Source: Caldisericia bacterium (lineage in GTDB: Bacteria > Caldisericota > Caldisericia > B22-G15). Taken from it: 11,810 nt of DNA. Position numbers and translations under genes: made by a program. A model generated the notes under the pieces. The model was given only the letters and a program-made list of their open reading frames with translations, did not search any database and was not told the origin of the DNA. Below, piece after piece: positions 1-7,997 of this stretch. The stretch lies in contig JAGGSY010000170.1 in assembly GCA_021158845.1 (NCBI GenBank), positions 1 to 11,810 of the forward strand, read 5' to 3'. Within the stretch, counting starts at the first letter, position 1; each line of letters starts with the position of its first letter.

Positions 1-3000
1 GAAGACATAATTCAAATGCAAATGGATATTTTGTTGATTTATGGAATGATAATTTAAGACTTAGAAAAATCAAGGATGGCGGAGAGATTCTGATCCCAGG
101 AGGAACAGATTCAGTCACAATAGCGGCAGACACATGGTATCATTTAAAAATAATCGCAAATGGTAATAACTTCAAAATATATTTCTGGAAAGATGGAGAT
201 CCTGAACCAACAACTCCAAAAATTGAAGCAGCAGATCCAGATTTTGATTCAGGTATATTTGGTTTATGGCAGTATGGTGGTAATGCTACAGCAAGGAAAA
301 CATATTTTGATGATTTCGTCATTAAAGATTTAAATGGAAATATAATTTACAGTGATGATTTTGAGAGAAAGATTTCTACCGAGAAAAGCCCGATAGAGAC
401 AGGCGTCGATGCCAATTTCCGCTACTGTGATTCCAATGGAAATGGCCATTACGATTGCATGGATTGTATATATTACGACTCAGATAATTCCAAGACAGTA
501 ACAAGAGGAGATATAAGAATAACTGGAGCCTTCCCATTTGGAGCTACACCAGGAACTGTGGTTAAATTAGGAGATACAGATCTTGGAAGACCTCTTGAGT
601 ATTTATATACATTCCCCAACCCTCAAAACGGAACAACAGTTAGAACCTTTGATGAAGATATAAACTTTGTGGATACCAATGGAAACGGAATTTATGATGG
701 AGCAGAGACAGGTGTTCAACTTTCAGATTTTTCACCTACTGAAATGTACGTCGATGTGGATGGAAGTGGAGCTTATTCACCTGCAGATTGGATTTATAAG
801 GATATGGACGGAGATGATAAAGTAAGTTTAAATGATGTGAGACTTTCCAATGTTGCTTTTGGTGGAAGATTTTATAAGGCAGGAAGCCTTGTAAGAAACG
901 AAGATACAGATACAGGACTTGATCTAAATGATTTGAAAGGACCGGGATTACATTTTAGATACTTTGATGCAGACAACTCTGGTGATTATACACCAGGAGA
1001 AAGAATTTATGATGATACAGATGATGATAAGTACATAGAGAATGGTGAATCAAGAATCTTTACCCCATCTCTAAGATATTACGATACAAATTCAAACGAT
1101 ATGTTTGACCCATGTGATTTTCTCTACCTTGACCTTGATAATTCAAGGACTGTGAGTGCATGTGATATAAGAATGACACCTGTCAGTATCTGGACTAAAG
1201 ATGGGAAGTTCTATCATTATGAAGCAGGAACATCTGTTAAGGATGATGGAATAAATCCAGATTTTGATGCAAGACCTTTTAATCCATATACTGAGCCTAC
1301 TAAATTCTTTGAGCTCAAGGACATACCTATTCCACCTCCAGATGGCACAGATCAGTATTATCCAGTTATATATAGATTCTTTGACACTAATAACAATGTT
1401 GTTTGGGATGATGATGAGCCTATTGCCTTCTATCTTGACTTTAAGGATAACGGAATAGTTGACAGTGGAGATTTAAGAATGTCAACTCCTTTTGTTATGA
1501 ACTGGTCTGTTTCAATGAATGGAGGAGTAATTGATAAGAATGGATTTTACACTTCTCCAACATGGTCTTCTCCAGAAGCACCTCAACAATATACTATAAC
1601 TGGAACTATAACTATTGGCGGAATAACAAGAAGCCAAACTGCTACAGTTGTCGTCTTTGATGGTCCACCGAAGGTTATTGTCTCTCCTCAGATTTTATGG
1701 ATTGCCCCGTGCACAGATTACAGTTACCATGCAACTATTGTTGATAAAAATAACAATCCAATTCCTTATGCTGATGAGCATGTTAAATGGCATGTTGGCT
1801 ATCCAAGAAATACATCGGTTGACCATTCCCCTGATAAAGGCAAAAAGTTATTCAGTTTTGCCTTTGGTTTAGAGAGACACACTGAGAATGTAGAGATAAA
1901 TGGAAAATATGATCCCGGTGAATGGATTTACAAAGATATGGATGGCAATGGTGCGGTATCTGTTGGAGATGTGAGACTTTCCCTTGTGAAGATTGGAACA
2001 ATAACTTATGTAGCAGGCTCCATTGTTGGTTCAATGTGTCCAACATGCGATGTGGATTTAGGAAAGACGCTCATTGATTTTAAACCTGATGAGAAGCATA
2101 CAGAAGACACATCATCAATTCCAATAGTTTATGATCCGGGAGAGGCTGTTTATAGAAGTGCAAATAATGTTGTAGATGAAGGAGATATAAGACTTACAGA
2201 TGTGAAGGTTGAAAAGAAAAATGTATTCCCTGCAGGTTCACAGGTTGGAGATAAGGATGTTGGTAAAGCTTTAACTAATGCTGGATTTACCTCCATAAAG
2301 TTTGTTGATCTCAATGGTAATGGAACCTATGATTATGGAGAGTATCTATATGACGATGTGGATGGAAGTAATACTGTAACAGTGGGAGATGTAAGACTCA
2401 CCTCATGCGCATGTGGTCTCTCTCCTGGAACAGTAGAAACTGGAGACGGAGATGTGGGTATTGCTCTTGTATCTTTTGAACCACTTCATGCAGAGAATCT
2501 TAATTCTGATGGTATCTATACTCCAACAGGTGAAGGAATAGAGTGGACAGATTTGGATGGAGACCACAAATTCACTCCGGGAACAGATACTGCTCCCCTT
2601 GCTGGAGATAATAATTTTGTTGAACTTCAAGAGTATATATATAAAGATATGGATGGTTCAGGAGATATATCTGCAGGAGATGTAAGAGTAAGTGATGTTA
2701 AAATTTTTGATACATCAATCAATGATTGGATAGAATATCCTTCAGGTACAAAAGTTAAGGGTCTGGATAAAGATTTACAACTTGCAGGAGATACCCCAGG
2801 AGATTCCATTAATTTAGTCTCCTTTGCCTCTGACGAACTCTTTGTTGACCTCAATAAGAATGGTCTTTATGATAAAGGAGAACCTATATATAGAGATGTG
2901 GATAGTTCAAAGACAGTTTCTATAAATGATGTAAGACTTTCCTGGATTGATACATACTACCCAGGAAGTGTAGTTGCTTCTGGCGATTCTGATTTAACAA

Positions 3001-6000
3001 CTCCACCAACTAAATTGACACCATTTACCTCAACTCCTATTTATTATATAGATCTCAATAGTTCAGGTTCTTGGGATTCTGGTGAACCACTCTATATTGA
3101 TGTTGATGGGAGTGGAGATGTAACGATAGACGACGTAAGACTTTCAGATTTCGATGATCCCGGTGCATCAATAGATTCAAATGGCAAATTCTCCTCTCCT
3201 TCATGTGGTGGTGGAACATACAACATTTGGGCTTCCTTTACCTATAACGATGGTTGTCCTGGAAATGAATGTGGTGGTTTATCTATAGTTTACAATGAAA
3301 ATCCTGTATTTGCACAGGTTACTATGGGGATAAAGGTATGGGTCTCCCCAGAAAGTATAAGTCTTATTTCTGGAGAGAGACAGCAATTTAGTGCAAGAAC
3401 TGAGGATGCACTTTATCATACAGTTATAACTCCTCCTCCAGTATGGAGTATTGTTAATAATGATCCAATGTATCCAATTGGAACAATAGATCCAGATACA
3501 GGTTTGTTCACTGCGCAGTCTGATACACATCCATCTGGTTATGTTGTCGCAACAATTCATACAACTTGTTGTGGTGACATATCTTCAACAGTTCCTCCAA
3601 TTTCTCCACCAGACTGGGCTATAACCTCTGGCTTTGTAAGAGTTAACGCTCTTGTTGATGTTGTAAAATCTTCGTTTAAGATTTGTGGTTCTGGCTTCAG
3701 TGTCAATGTAAGGTGGTATGTTGATCAACTGGGAGATAAATTGAGAATCACCATAACCACATCGGGTGGTTATGCAAAGATTATTGATAAAACTCCTTCT
3801 GTTTCAACACCAGGTCAATGGATCAATGTTCCTGTTTATATCTCTGCTCAGGAACTTGGATTAAATGTGGGAGATACTGCTACAGTTACCGTAAGAGGAG
3901 AAGTTATACCTTCGTATCCGTCAACAAAGTGGTGGCTTGAAGATTATGAACAATTCTCCTTCAGAGCGACACCACTACTTACTGTTAATGGTTCAACTGG
4001 ATGTGATGGAATTCTTATGGCAACCATTGGAGACACTCTTCAGGGAACTTTAACAACTCTATCAGATACAGATTTAGATGGAAATCTTGATCCAATAAGT
4101 TTTGCAACAGTTGTTCTTTCAGGACCTGGAAGATTTGATGAATTCGGAAACTTCTATCTTGAACCATGGGCCTCAACAACTGTTTCAACAGCAACCACTG
4201 ATCTAAATGGTAATTTCTCTCTTGGTACAGGATGGTTTGATGCCCTTGGTTATCATGGTGCAAGGTATGATGGAATATATAGAATTGAAGCTCAAACATC
4301 TCCAAAGGTTTCAATGTTTGTGTACCTTAAATACCAGGAGACAATTACAACTGATCTTGGAACACTTACAGTGGATCTTTCAACACCACAGGTGATTGAG
4401 GGAACACTCCAGCTTCCAGGAGGTCTTACACCAGGAAATAATGATGTTTATGTTGAACTCTGGAAGGTTGATCCTGTTAACGGTTTTGAGAGAAAGTATA
4501 TAAGCGATGGTCCAATCAATGAAATTCCACATGCAGGTCTTCCACCACAAACTTATCAACCTGTAAAACTTGGACCAAATGGTTACTTTAAGATATATGC
4601 AATAATTGATGAGCTTGGAAGTTATGCCTTGTTTACAAGAGTTGGGAATGAAAAAACTGATTTAGGTGATTATAAATATGGAAGATACTATGATCAGGCT
4701 GGAAAACCTGTTCCATACCAACCGTTCTCCATAGGAGCACCAAATTATCAGGCAAAATTACTTGTTGAGCCAACAACTCTGTATGCAAATAAACTGTGCC
4801 ACTTCACAATTCTTGTGACAGATGGGACAGGTGAACCTGTAGATGAGACAACTCTCCATCTTGCAAATAAATTCAGTTATGAACTTCCACCTGGATGGAC
4901 ATTCCAGAATCCACAGGTAAAACCTTTATCAAAGGGAACATACCTGATCTCTGGAACACCAGTTCCTCCAGCCGCAGGTTCTCAGACAGGTTCCTTGATA
5001 GTTAAAGTTTCAGGTGCAGCATTAATTTCTCTTCCAATCCAATCTGTCTCTCTATTCAATCCATACGCATACATTGATGTAACAACTGTTCACCTTGATA
5101 GGAAGATGTTCCCACCAGTGGTTGGCGAGGAGTATATCCTTGTTTTTGGATTCTATGAACCACCAACACCAGGTCTTACAGTGTTTGATCCAGATGAGGA
5201 CTGGACTCTTTCATCAGATGAAACTGTATTTATGGAAGAAATCTCAAGAGGAGATAGAGAGATAAAGGTTAAAATTATACCAACAATGTATACCCCTCTC
5301 CCACTTACATTAACTTTACCCATGAGGGGTGTGGATAACAGGACAGATGAAGAGAGAGGAAGAGTCACAACGGAAAAGGCAACATTTAGTGTATTTCCAA
5401 TTGCAGATAGCATAGATGGATTTAAGATTGGTGTTACTACTGATCCAGCAGAAATTTCTCAGGGAGGTAGTGGCTCCATAAGTATAAGCGTAACAGACAC
5501 ATCAGATGTACCTCAGAACAATGCATGGGTTGAGATATGGGGTTATAACAAAGATGGAACACCTGTAAATGATATGTTCTCAATTAGTGGAGCCTCATCT
5601 CCAAACATTGTAATTGATGCCTCTCACCTTAATCCGCTTAACCAGAATATAACAAATGGTGTATATACTCAGATGAATGTTGGATTTAACCATTCAGCAG
5701 ATCCTGAACACGATAGAACACCAATTGAAATTGGAAGGTATGTGCTTGTGAAAGTTTACTCAGGAAATCCAACTCTTCCAACATCAAAGATAATGGGATA
5801 CATTCCTTATGCCTTCCCAATAAAACCTCAGATGAACCTTGGGATTTCCCTTCTCTCTATAGATGGTTCACCATCGAGAAATAAGATAACTGCTGGATTC
5901 TCTCAGACACTTCTTATTTCTGCTCCTGGTATCCCTGAAGGTTCATCAATAATTGCTCTTGATTCAAAGGGCTCCACATTTACAGACAATCATGATACAA

Positions 6001-7928
6001 CTTATACCTTGACCCTCGGTGAACCTTACCTTGAAGAGGGAGATGCAAGAATATTTGCTGTTGGACCAAATAGAGATGTTATGGGAGAGCTTGATATACC
6101 TATTGTAAAACCTGTTGCTGAAATAATACCTTCAGATAATATACTCTCTGCAGAGATAAATGAAACGGTAACGGTTACACTTAAAGATCCAATAACAAAT
6201 GCTCCACTTTATGTAGCAAAGATTGGAGTGGATGGAAAACTTGATTCATTTGGTAAACCATTTGGGTTCAGGTCTGCTATAATGACAAAACAGGAAACTC
6301 CAAATGTTTCAAGTGCAACCTTCACTGTAAATGCAAGAGATAACCTCAATCCAACACTTCCAGATTCACCAAAGGTGATTCTCTACTACACAACCACCTC
6401 TACCCTTCCAGGAACATATGTTGTTATAAATGAGTTTGATCTTGTATCTGTAAAAGTTGATGTTGAAATATTTACATCAAGTGGAAAACCACTTGACAAA
6501 GCTATAGTTGGAAAAGCAAACAGAATAAAGATAACGGTTACTGATGCACATGGACAGCCTGTGACAGGTGCAGAGGTAGGAATTACCTTTGCCTATAACT
6601 ACGATGCCACGATATATGATCTTAAGGGATACACAGATGATAATGGAGTTGTAATATTCACAAACTTTGTACCTCAGTATCTTGGTGGTTATGATGTTGT
6701 AGTGAAGAAGGAGGATAGAGAATATGTATTCAATGATGTTTTCTATACAAAAGAACAGACAGAGGATACTGAACCACCAGAGATAACAATAACTGAACCA
6801 GAGGATGGAACAACACTGACACAGAATAGTATAACTGTTCTTGGAACTGTTAGCGATGAATCAGAAGTTACCGCTGTCTATGTGAATGGTATGAGAGTTG
6901 AGCTTCTACCTGATAATTCCTTCATGGTGAATATAACCTTAAACGAGGGTGAAAACCTGATAAGAGTAGTTGCTGTGGATGAGTTTGGAAATATTGGAAC
7001 GAAAGAGATACATGTGACATATAAAGTCCCGACATTAACTCTTGTGGTCGATGAAGTTCCAAAACTTGTCAACACGCCTGAAATTGAAATAACTGGAAAG
7101 ACAGATCCCGGAGCCACTGTCTATGTAAATGATGAGGAGGCAGATGTAGATAACCAAGGAAACTTCTCCATAACGGTTACGCTCCTTGAGGGTCTTAATA
7201 CGCTTATTATAAGAGCAGAGAAGGGTGCACTTTCCAAGACAAAGAAAGTGTCAGTAACTCTTGATTCTATTCCTCCAATACTCAAGGTGAATGTCCCAGA
7301 GAAGGTTCAGGATAGGGTGTTTGAGGTTTCTGGAACAACAGAACCAACTGCAACACTCACCATAAATGATGAACCTGTAATTGTTCAGGCAGATGGAACA
7401 TTCACCTATACGGTTTCCATACCAGAGGGAGAGAAAGAGATAACCCTTGAATTTAAAGCAGTGGATAGAGCAGGAAATGAAGCAAAAATAGTGAAGACTG
7501 TGATCTATCAGGAGGAGATAATAATAGAGCTTGTGATTGATTCTCCAGTGATTAAAGTAACAAAGAATGGAGTCACCACATCTGTAATTTACGAAATTGC
7601 ACCGTTTGTCATGCCACCTGGAAGAACAATGGTGCCACTAAGATTTATTGCAGAAACCTTTGGTGCTACAGTTGATTGGGATCCAGAGACTGAAGGAATT
7701 CACATTGAACTACCAAGGAGTGATGGAAGTACCATTGTTATAGATATGCAACTTGGAAACAAAATTGCCTATGTGAATGGTGAGCCATATGCTCTTGAGG
7801 TTGCTCCATTCACAGTGGAACCTCAAGGAAGAACTGTTGTTCCAATTAGATTCATTGCAGAGGCATTTGGAGCTCAAGTTGATTGGGATCCACTCCTTCA
7901 GAAGGTCACAATCACATTCTACCCATAA
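1..7928 (+). CDS. Giant modular surface/secreted protein (5' partial): LamG-like end, calcium-loop repeats, Ig-like modules, C-terminal stalk domain
   Basis: The frame is open from the left edge (first whole codon at base 3), so the start codon and any signal peptide lie outside the window; residue number below = base/3, with 2641 residues visible. An ATG at 459 falls inside the first calcium loop and cannot be the start. Order seen: end of a LamG-like sandwich (1-122), calcium-loop repeats (about 140-490), Ig-like segment (about 500-600), second loop array (about 629-1045), Ig-like domain (about 1110-1190), long beta-rich Ig-type region (about 1200-2250), three glucodextranase-B-like repeats (2257-2504), stalk domain (about 2510-2641). 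No membrane span, LPXTG or catalytic motif is visible. Family knowledge points to an extracellular structural or adhesive role, possibly polysaccharide binding, with calcium stiffening the repeats. The substrate is unknown. A strong terminator follows 24 bases after the stop. Confidence 0.9.
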   Translation, partial: RHNSNANGYFVDLWNDNLRLRKIKDGGEILIPGGTDSVTIAADTWYHLKIIANGNNFKIYFWKDGDPEPTTPKIEAADPDFDSGIFGLWQYGGNATARKTYFDDFVIKDLNGNIIYSDDFERKISTEKSPIETGVDANFRYCDSNGNGHYDCMDCIYYDSDNSKTVTRGDIRITGAFPFGATPGTVVKLGDTDLGRPLEYLYTFPNPQNGTTVRTFDEDINFVDTNGNGIYDGAETGVQLSDFSPTEMYVDVDGSGAYSPADWIYKDMDGDDKVSLNDVRLSNVAFGGRFYKAGSLVRNEDTDTGLDLNDLKGPGLHFRYFDADNSGDYTPGERIYDDTDDDKYIENGESRIFTPSLRYYDTNSNDMFDPCDFLYLDLDNSRTVSACDIRMTPVSIWTKDGKFYHYEAGTSVKDDGINPDFDARPFNPYTEPTKFFELKDIPIPPPDGTDQYYPVIYRFFDTNNNVVWDDDEPIAFYLDFKDNGIVDSGDLRMSTPFVMNWSVSMNGGVIDKNGFYTSPTWSSPEAPQQYTITGTITIGGITRSQTATVVVFDGPPKVIVSPQILWIAPCTDYSYHATIVDKNNNPIPYADEHVKWHVGYPRNTSVDHSPDKGKKLFSFAFGLERHTENVEINGKYDPGEWIYKDMDGNGAVSVGDVRLSLVKIGTITYVAGSIVGSMCPTCDVDLGKTLIDFKPDEKHTEDTSSIPIVYDPGEAVYRSANNVVDEGDIRLTDVKVEKKNVFPAGSQVGDKDVGKALTNAGFTSIKFVDLNGNGTYDYGEYLYDDVDGSNTVTVGDVRLTSCACGLSPGTVETGDGDVGIALVSFEPLHAENLNSDGIYTPTGEGIEWTDLDGDHKFTPGTDTAPLAGDNNFVELQEYIYKDMDGSGDISAGDVRVSDVKIFDTSINDWIEYPSGTKVKGLDKDLQLAGDTPGDSINLVSFASDELFVDLNKNGLYDKGEPIYRDVDSSKTVSINDVRLSWIDTYYPGSVVASGDSDLTTPPTKLTPFTSTPIYYIDLNSSGSWDSGEPLYIDVDGSGDVTIDDVRLSDFDDPGASIDSNGKFSSPSCGGGTYNIWASFTYNDGCPGNECGGLSIVYNENPVFAQVTMGIKVWVSPESISLISGERQQFSARTEDALYHTVITPPPVWSIVNNDPMYPIGTIDPDTGLFTAQSDTHPSGYVVATIHTTCCGDISSTVPPISPPDWAITSGFVRVNALVDVVKSSFKICGSGFSVNVRWYVDQLGDKLRITITTSGGYAKIIDKTPSVSTPGQWINVPVYISAQELGLNVGDTATVTVRGEVIPSYPSTKWWLEDYEQFSFRATPLLTVNGSTGCDGILMATIGDTLQGTLTTLSDTDLDGNLDPISFATVVLSGPGRFDEFGNFYLEPWASTTVSTATTDLNGNFSLGTGWFDALGYHGARYDGIYRIEAQTSPKVSMFVYLKYQETITTDLGTLTVDLSTPQVIEGTLQLPGGLTPGNNDVYVELWKVDPVNGFERKYISDGPINEIPHAGLPPQTYQPVKLGPNGYFKIYAIIDELGSYALFTRVGNEKTDLGDYKYGRYYDQAGKPVPYQPFSIGAPNYQAKLLVEPTTLYANKLCHFTILVTDGTGEPVDETTLHLANKFSYELPPGWTFQNPQVKPLSKGTYLISGTPVPPAAGSQTGSLIVKVSGAALISLPIQSVSLFNPYAYIDVTTVHLDRKMFPPVVGEEYILVFGFYEPPTPGLTVFDPDEDWTLSSDETVFMEEISRGDREIKVKIIPTMYTPLPLTLTLPMRGVDNRTDEERGRVTTEKATFSVFPIADSIDGFKIGVTTDPAEISQGGSGSISISVTDTSDVPQNNAWVEIWGYNKDGTPVNDMFSISGASSPNIVIDASHLNPLNQNITNGVYTQMNVGFNHSADPEHDRTPIEIGRYVLVKVYSGNPTLPTSKIMGYIPYAFPIKPQMNLGISLLSIDGSPSRNKITAGFSQTLLISAPGIPEGSSIIALDSKGSTFTDNHDTTYTLTLGEPYLEEGDARIFAVGPNRDVMGELDIPIVKPVAEIIPSDNILSAEINETVTVTLKDPITNAPLYVAKIGVDGKLDSFGKPFGFRSAIMTKQETPNVSSATFTVNARDNLNPTLPDSPKVILYYTTTSTLPGTYVVINEFDLVSVKVDVEIFTSSGKPLDKAIVGKANRIKITVTDAHGQPVTGAEVGITFAYNYDATIYDLKGYTDDNGVVIFTNFVPQYLGGYDVVVKKEDREYVFNDVFYTKEQTEDTEPPEITITEPEDGTTLTQNSITVLGTVSDESEVTAVYVNGMRVELLPDNSFMVNITLNEGENLIRVVAVDEFGNIGTKEIHVTYKVPTLTLVVDEVPKLVNTPEIEITGKTDPGATVYVNDEEADVDNQGNFSITVTLLEGLNTLIIRAEKGALSKTKKVSVTLDSIPPILKVNVPEKVQDRVFEVSGTTEPTATLTINDEPVIVQADGTFTYTVSIPEGEKEITLEFKAVDRAGNEAKIVKTVIYQEEIIIELVIDSPVIKVTKNGVTTSVIYEIAPFVMPPGRTMVPLRFIAETFGATVDWDPETEGIHIELPRSDGSTIVIDMQLGNKIAYVNGEPYALEVAPFTVEPQGRTVVPIRFIAEAFGAQVDWDPLLQKVTITFYP
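3..368 (+). other. C-terminal part of a concanavalin A/LamG-like domain within the giant protein
   Basis: Residues 1-122 show the beta-sandwich pattern of LamG/DUF1080-type domains: a 'TWYHLKI' strand, a glycine-rich strand 'GIFGLWQYGG', and the closing strand 'TYFDDFVIKD'. These domains usually bind carbohydrate in secreted proteins. Only the last strands are in the window, so ligand residues cannot be judged. The domain call rests on pattern and order of strands, not on a profile search. Confidence 0.6.
429..1472 (+). repeat. Calcium-loop (EF-hand/dockerin-like) repeat array 1, in-frame
   Basis: About eleven 12-residue loops occur here. The first of a pair reads roughly D-x-[DN]-x-[NS]-G-x-Y-D-x-[GC]-[ED], the second D-x-D-x-[SD]-x-x-[VI]-x-x-x-D, followed by [VI]-R-[LIM]-[ST]. 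Loops start at 429, 477, 672, 753, 801, 966, 1014, 1083, 1131, 1383 and 1437. Acidic or Asn/Ser residues at loop positions 1, 3, 5, 9 and 12 are those that ligate calcium in EF-hands and dockerins. Some pairs are followed by a linker of the form P-G-[ST]-x-V-x(3)-D-x-D-x-G. Calcium binding is inferred. A cohesin-binding dockerin is unlikely because a dockerin has only two loops. Confidence 0.8.
1500..1660 (+). other. Ig-like (Big-type) half-domain after array 1
   Basis: Residues 500-553 carry the second half of a bacterial Ig-like fold: 'WSVSMNGGVIDKNGFYTSP', then a strand pair ending 'QTATVVV'. The W-S-V, G-x-I-D-x-N-G-x-[YF] pattern recurs at 3444 in an uninterrupted domain. The usual first strands of the fold are not seen directly upstream; array 1 sits there instead. 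Confidence 0.55.
1680..3300 (+). other. Split Ig-like domain (halves about 1680-1805 and 3156-3300) around array 2
   Basis: The first half (residues about 560-601) has the strands 'KVIVSPQILWIAP', 'DYSYHATIVDKNNNPIP' and 'VKWHVGY'. The expected continuation, G-x-I-D-x-N-G-x-[FY]-x-[SA]-P, appears only about 450 residues later as 'PGASIDSNGKFSSPS' (3159 onward). The intact Ig-like domain at 3330-3570 has both halves joined directly ('VWSIVNN' then 'GTIDPDTGLFTAQ') and serves as an internal comparison. The split is my inference from motif order. Confidence 0.5.
1887..3134 (+). repeat. Calcium-loop repeat array 2, in-frame, inside an Ig-like domain
   Basis: Good loops start at 1887, 1935, 2307, 2355, 2646, 2847, 2895, 3051 and 3099. 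The best pair is residues 769-796, with loops D-L-N-G-N-G-T-Y-D-Y-G-E and D-V-D-G-S-N-T-V-T-V-G-D. Units around 2100-2190 and 2500-2600 are degenerate: the first lacks the leading acidic residues, the second has shifted spacing. The linker P-G-[ST]-x-V-x(2-4)-D-x-D-x-G-x(2)-L recurs after several pairs, giving a composite module of about 60 residues. The array is flanked by two halves of an Ig-like domain (see the next entry). Confidence 0.8.
3330..3570 (+). other. Intact bacterial Ig-like (Big_2-type) domain
   Basis: Residues about 1110-1190 read 'IKVWVSPESISLISGERQQF', a strand containing 'VWSIVNN', then 'GTIDPDTGLFTAQ' and 'GYVVATI'. This is the standard strand order of Big_2-like domains in secreted bacterial proteins. 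It precedes a Cys-containing linker and the long beta-rich region of the protein. Confidence 0.6.
6480..6755 (+). other. Ig-like/Big_1-type module in the giant protein
   Basis: Residues about 2160-2251 match the invasin-type/Big_1 pattern: 'RIKITVTDAHGQPVTGAEV', then a middle strand, then 'GYTDDNGVVIFTNF' and 'GGYDVVV'. The D-x-x-G-x-P-V-x-G-A-x-V and T-D-x-x-G-V segments are the recognisable parts. It separates the less clear beta-rich region upstream from the glucodextranase-B-like repeats. Confidence 0.55.
6771..7511 (+). repeat. Three tandem glucodextranase-B-like Ig repeats, in-frame
   Basis: Three modules of about 80-86 residues start near 6771, 7029 and 7266. Each has the pattern P-x-[IL]-x-[IV]...[IV]-x-[GV]-x-[TV]-x(2)-[GS]-x-x-[TV] followed by [VI]-N-[GD], then a '[GN]-x-F-[ST/M]...V-x-[LI]-x-E-G' strand and a final strand with 'NxIxVxAxDxxGN'-like residues. 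Modules 1 and 3 keep the 'AVDxxGN' ending; module 2 has lost it. This resembles PF09136-type domains, which act as spacers or carbohydrate-associated Ig domains in exported proteins. Confidence 0.7.
7530..7925 (+). other. C-terminal stalk domain (copper amine oxidase N-terminal-like)
   Basis: Residues about 2510-2641 form the PF07833-type domain. Two half repeats are obvious: 'GRTMVPLRFIAETFGATVDW' (from about 7620) and 'GRTVVPIRFIAEAFGAQVDW' (from about 7830), each followed by D-P and a final beta strand. Despite the family name there is no amine oxidase here. The domain occurs at the ends of many surface and cell-wall-associated proteins of clostridia and thermophiles. The protein ends within a few residues of it. 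Confidence 0.85.
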
Positions 7929-7952
7929 TGGTTTAGGATTAGAATTCTAAAT

Positions 7953-7980
7953 AAAGAGGGGCAGTCACTGCCCCTCTTTT
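7953..7980 (+). terminator. Strong intrinsic terminator after the giant gene
   Basis: A perfect 12-bp stem (7953-7964 with 7968-7979) with a three-base TCA loop has a GC-rich core of GGGGCAG/CTGCCCC and runs into TTTT. It starts 24 bases after the stop codon. It separates the surface-protein gene from the DUF429 gene, whose start is only 17 bases further on. Confidence 0.88.
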
Positions 7981-7997
7981 AAATTTGTGAGAAAAGA

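Noticed and set aside
429..3134. Calcium-loop repeats as a dockerin domain of a cellulosome-type system
   Set aside because: A dockerin has two loops separated by helices near a terminus. Here about twenty loops are separated by strand-like linkers in mid-protein, and no cohesin is visible.
4015..5413. Minus- and plus-strand frames of 60-100 residues within the giant gene
   Set aside because: They are out-of-frame shadows with unlikely composition, no ribosome sites and no recognisable motifs.
7921..7960. Possible promoter (CATAAT at 7924-7929) for the DUF429 gene
   Set aside because: It overlaps the stop of the giant gene, lacks a -35 hexamer at usable spacing and lacks an extended -10, and transcripts would meet the terminator.
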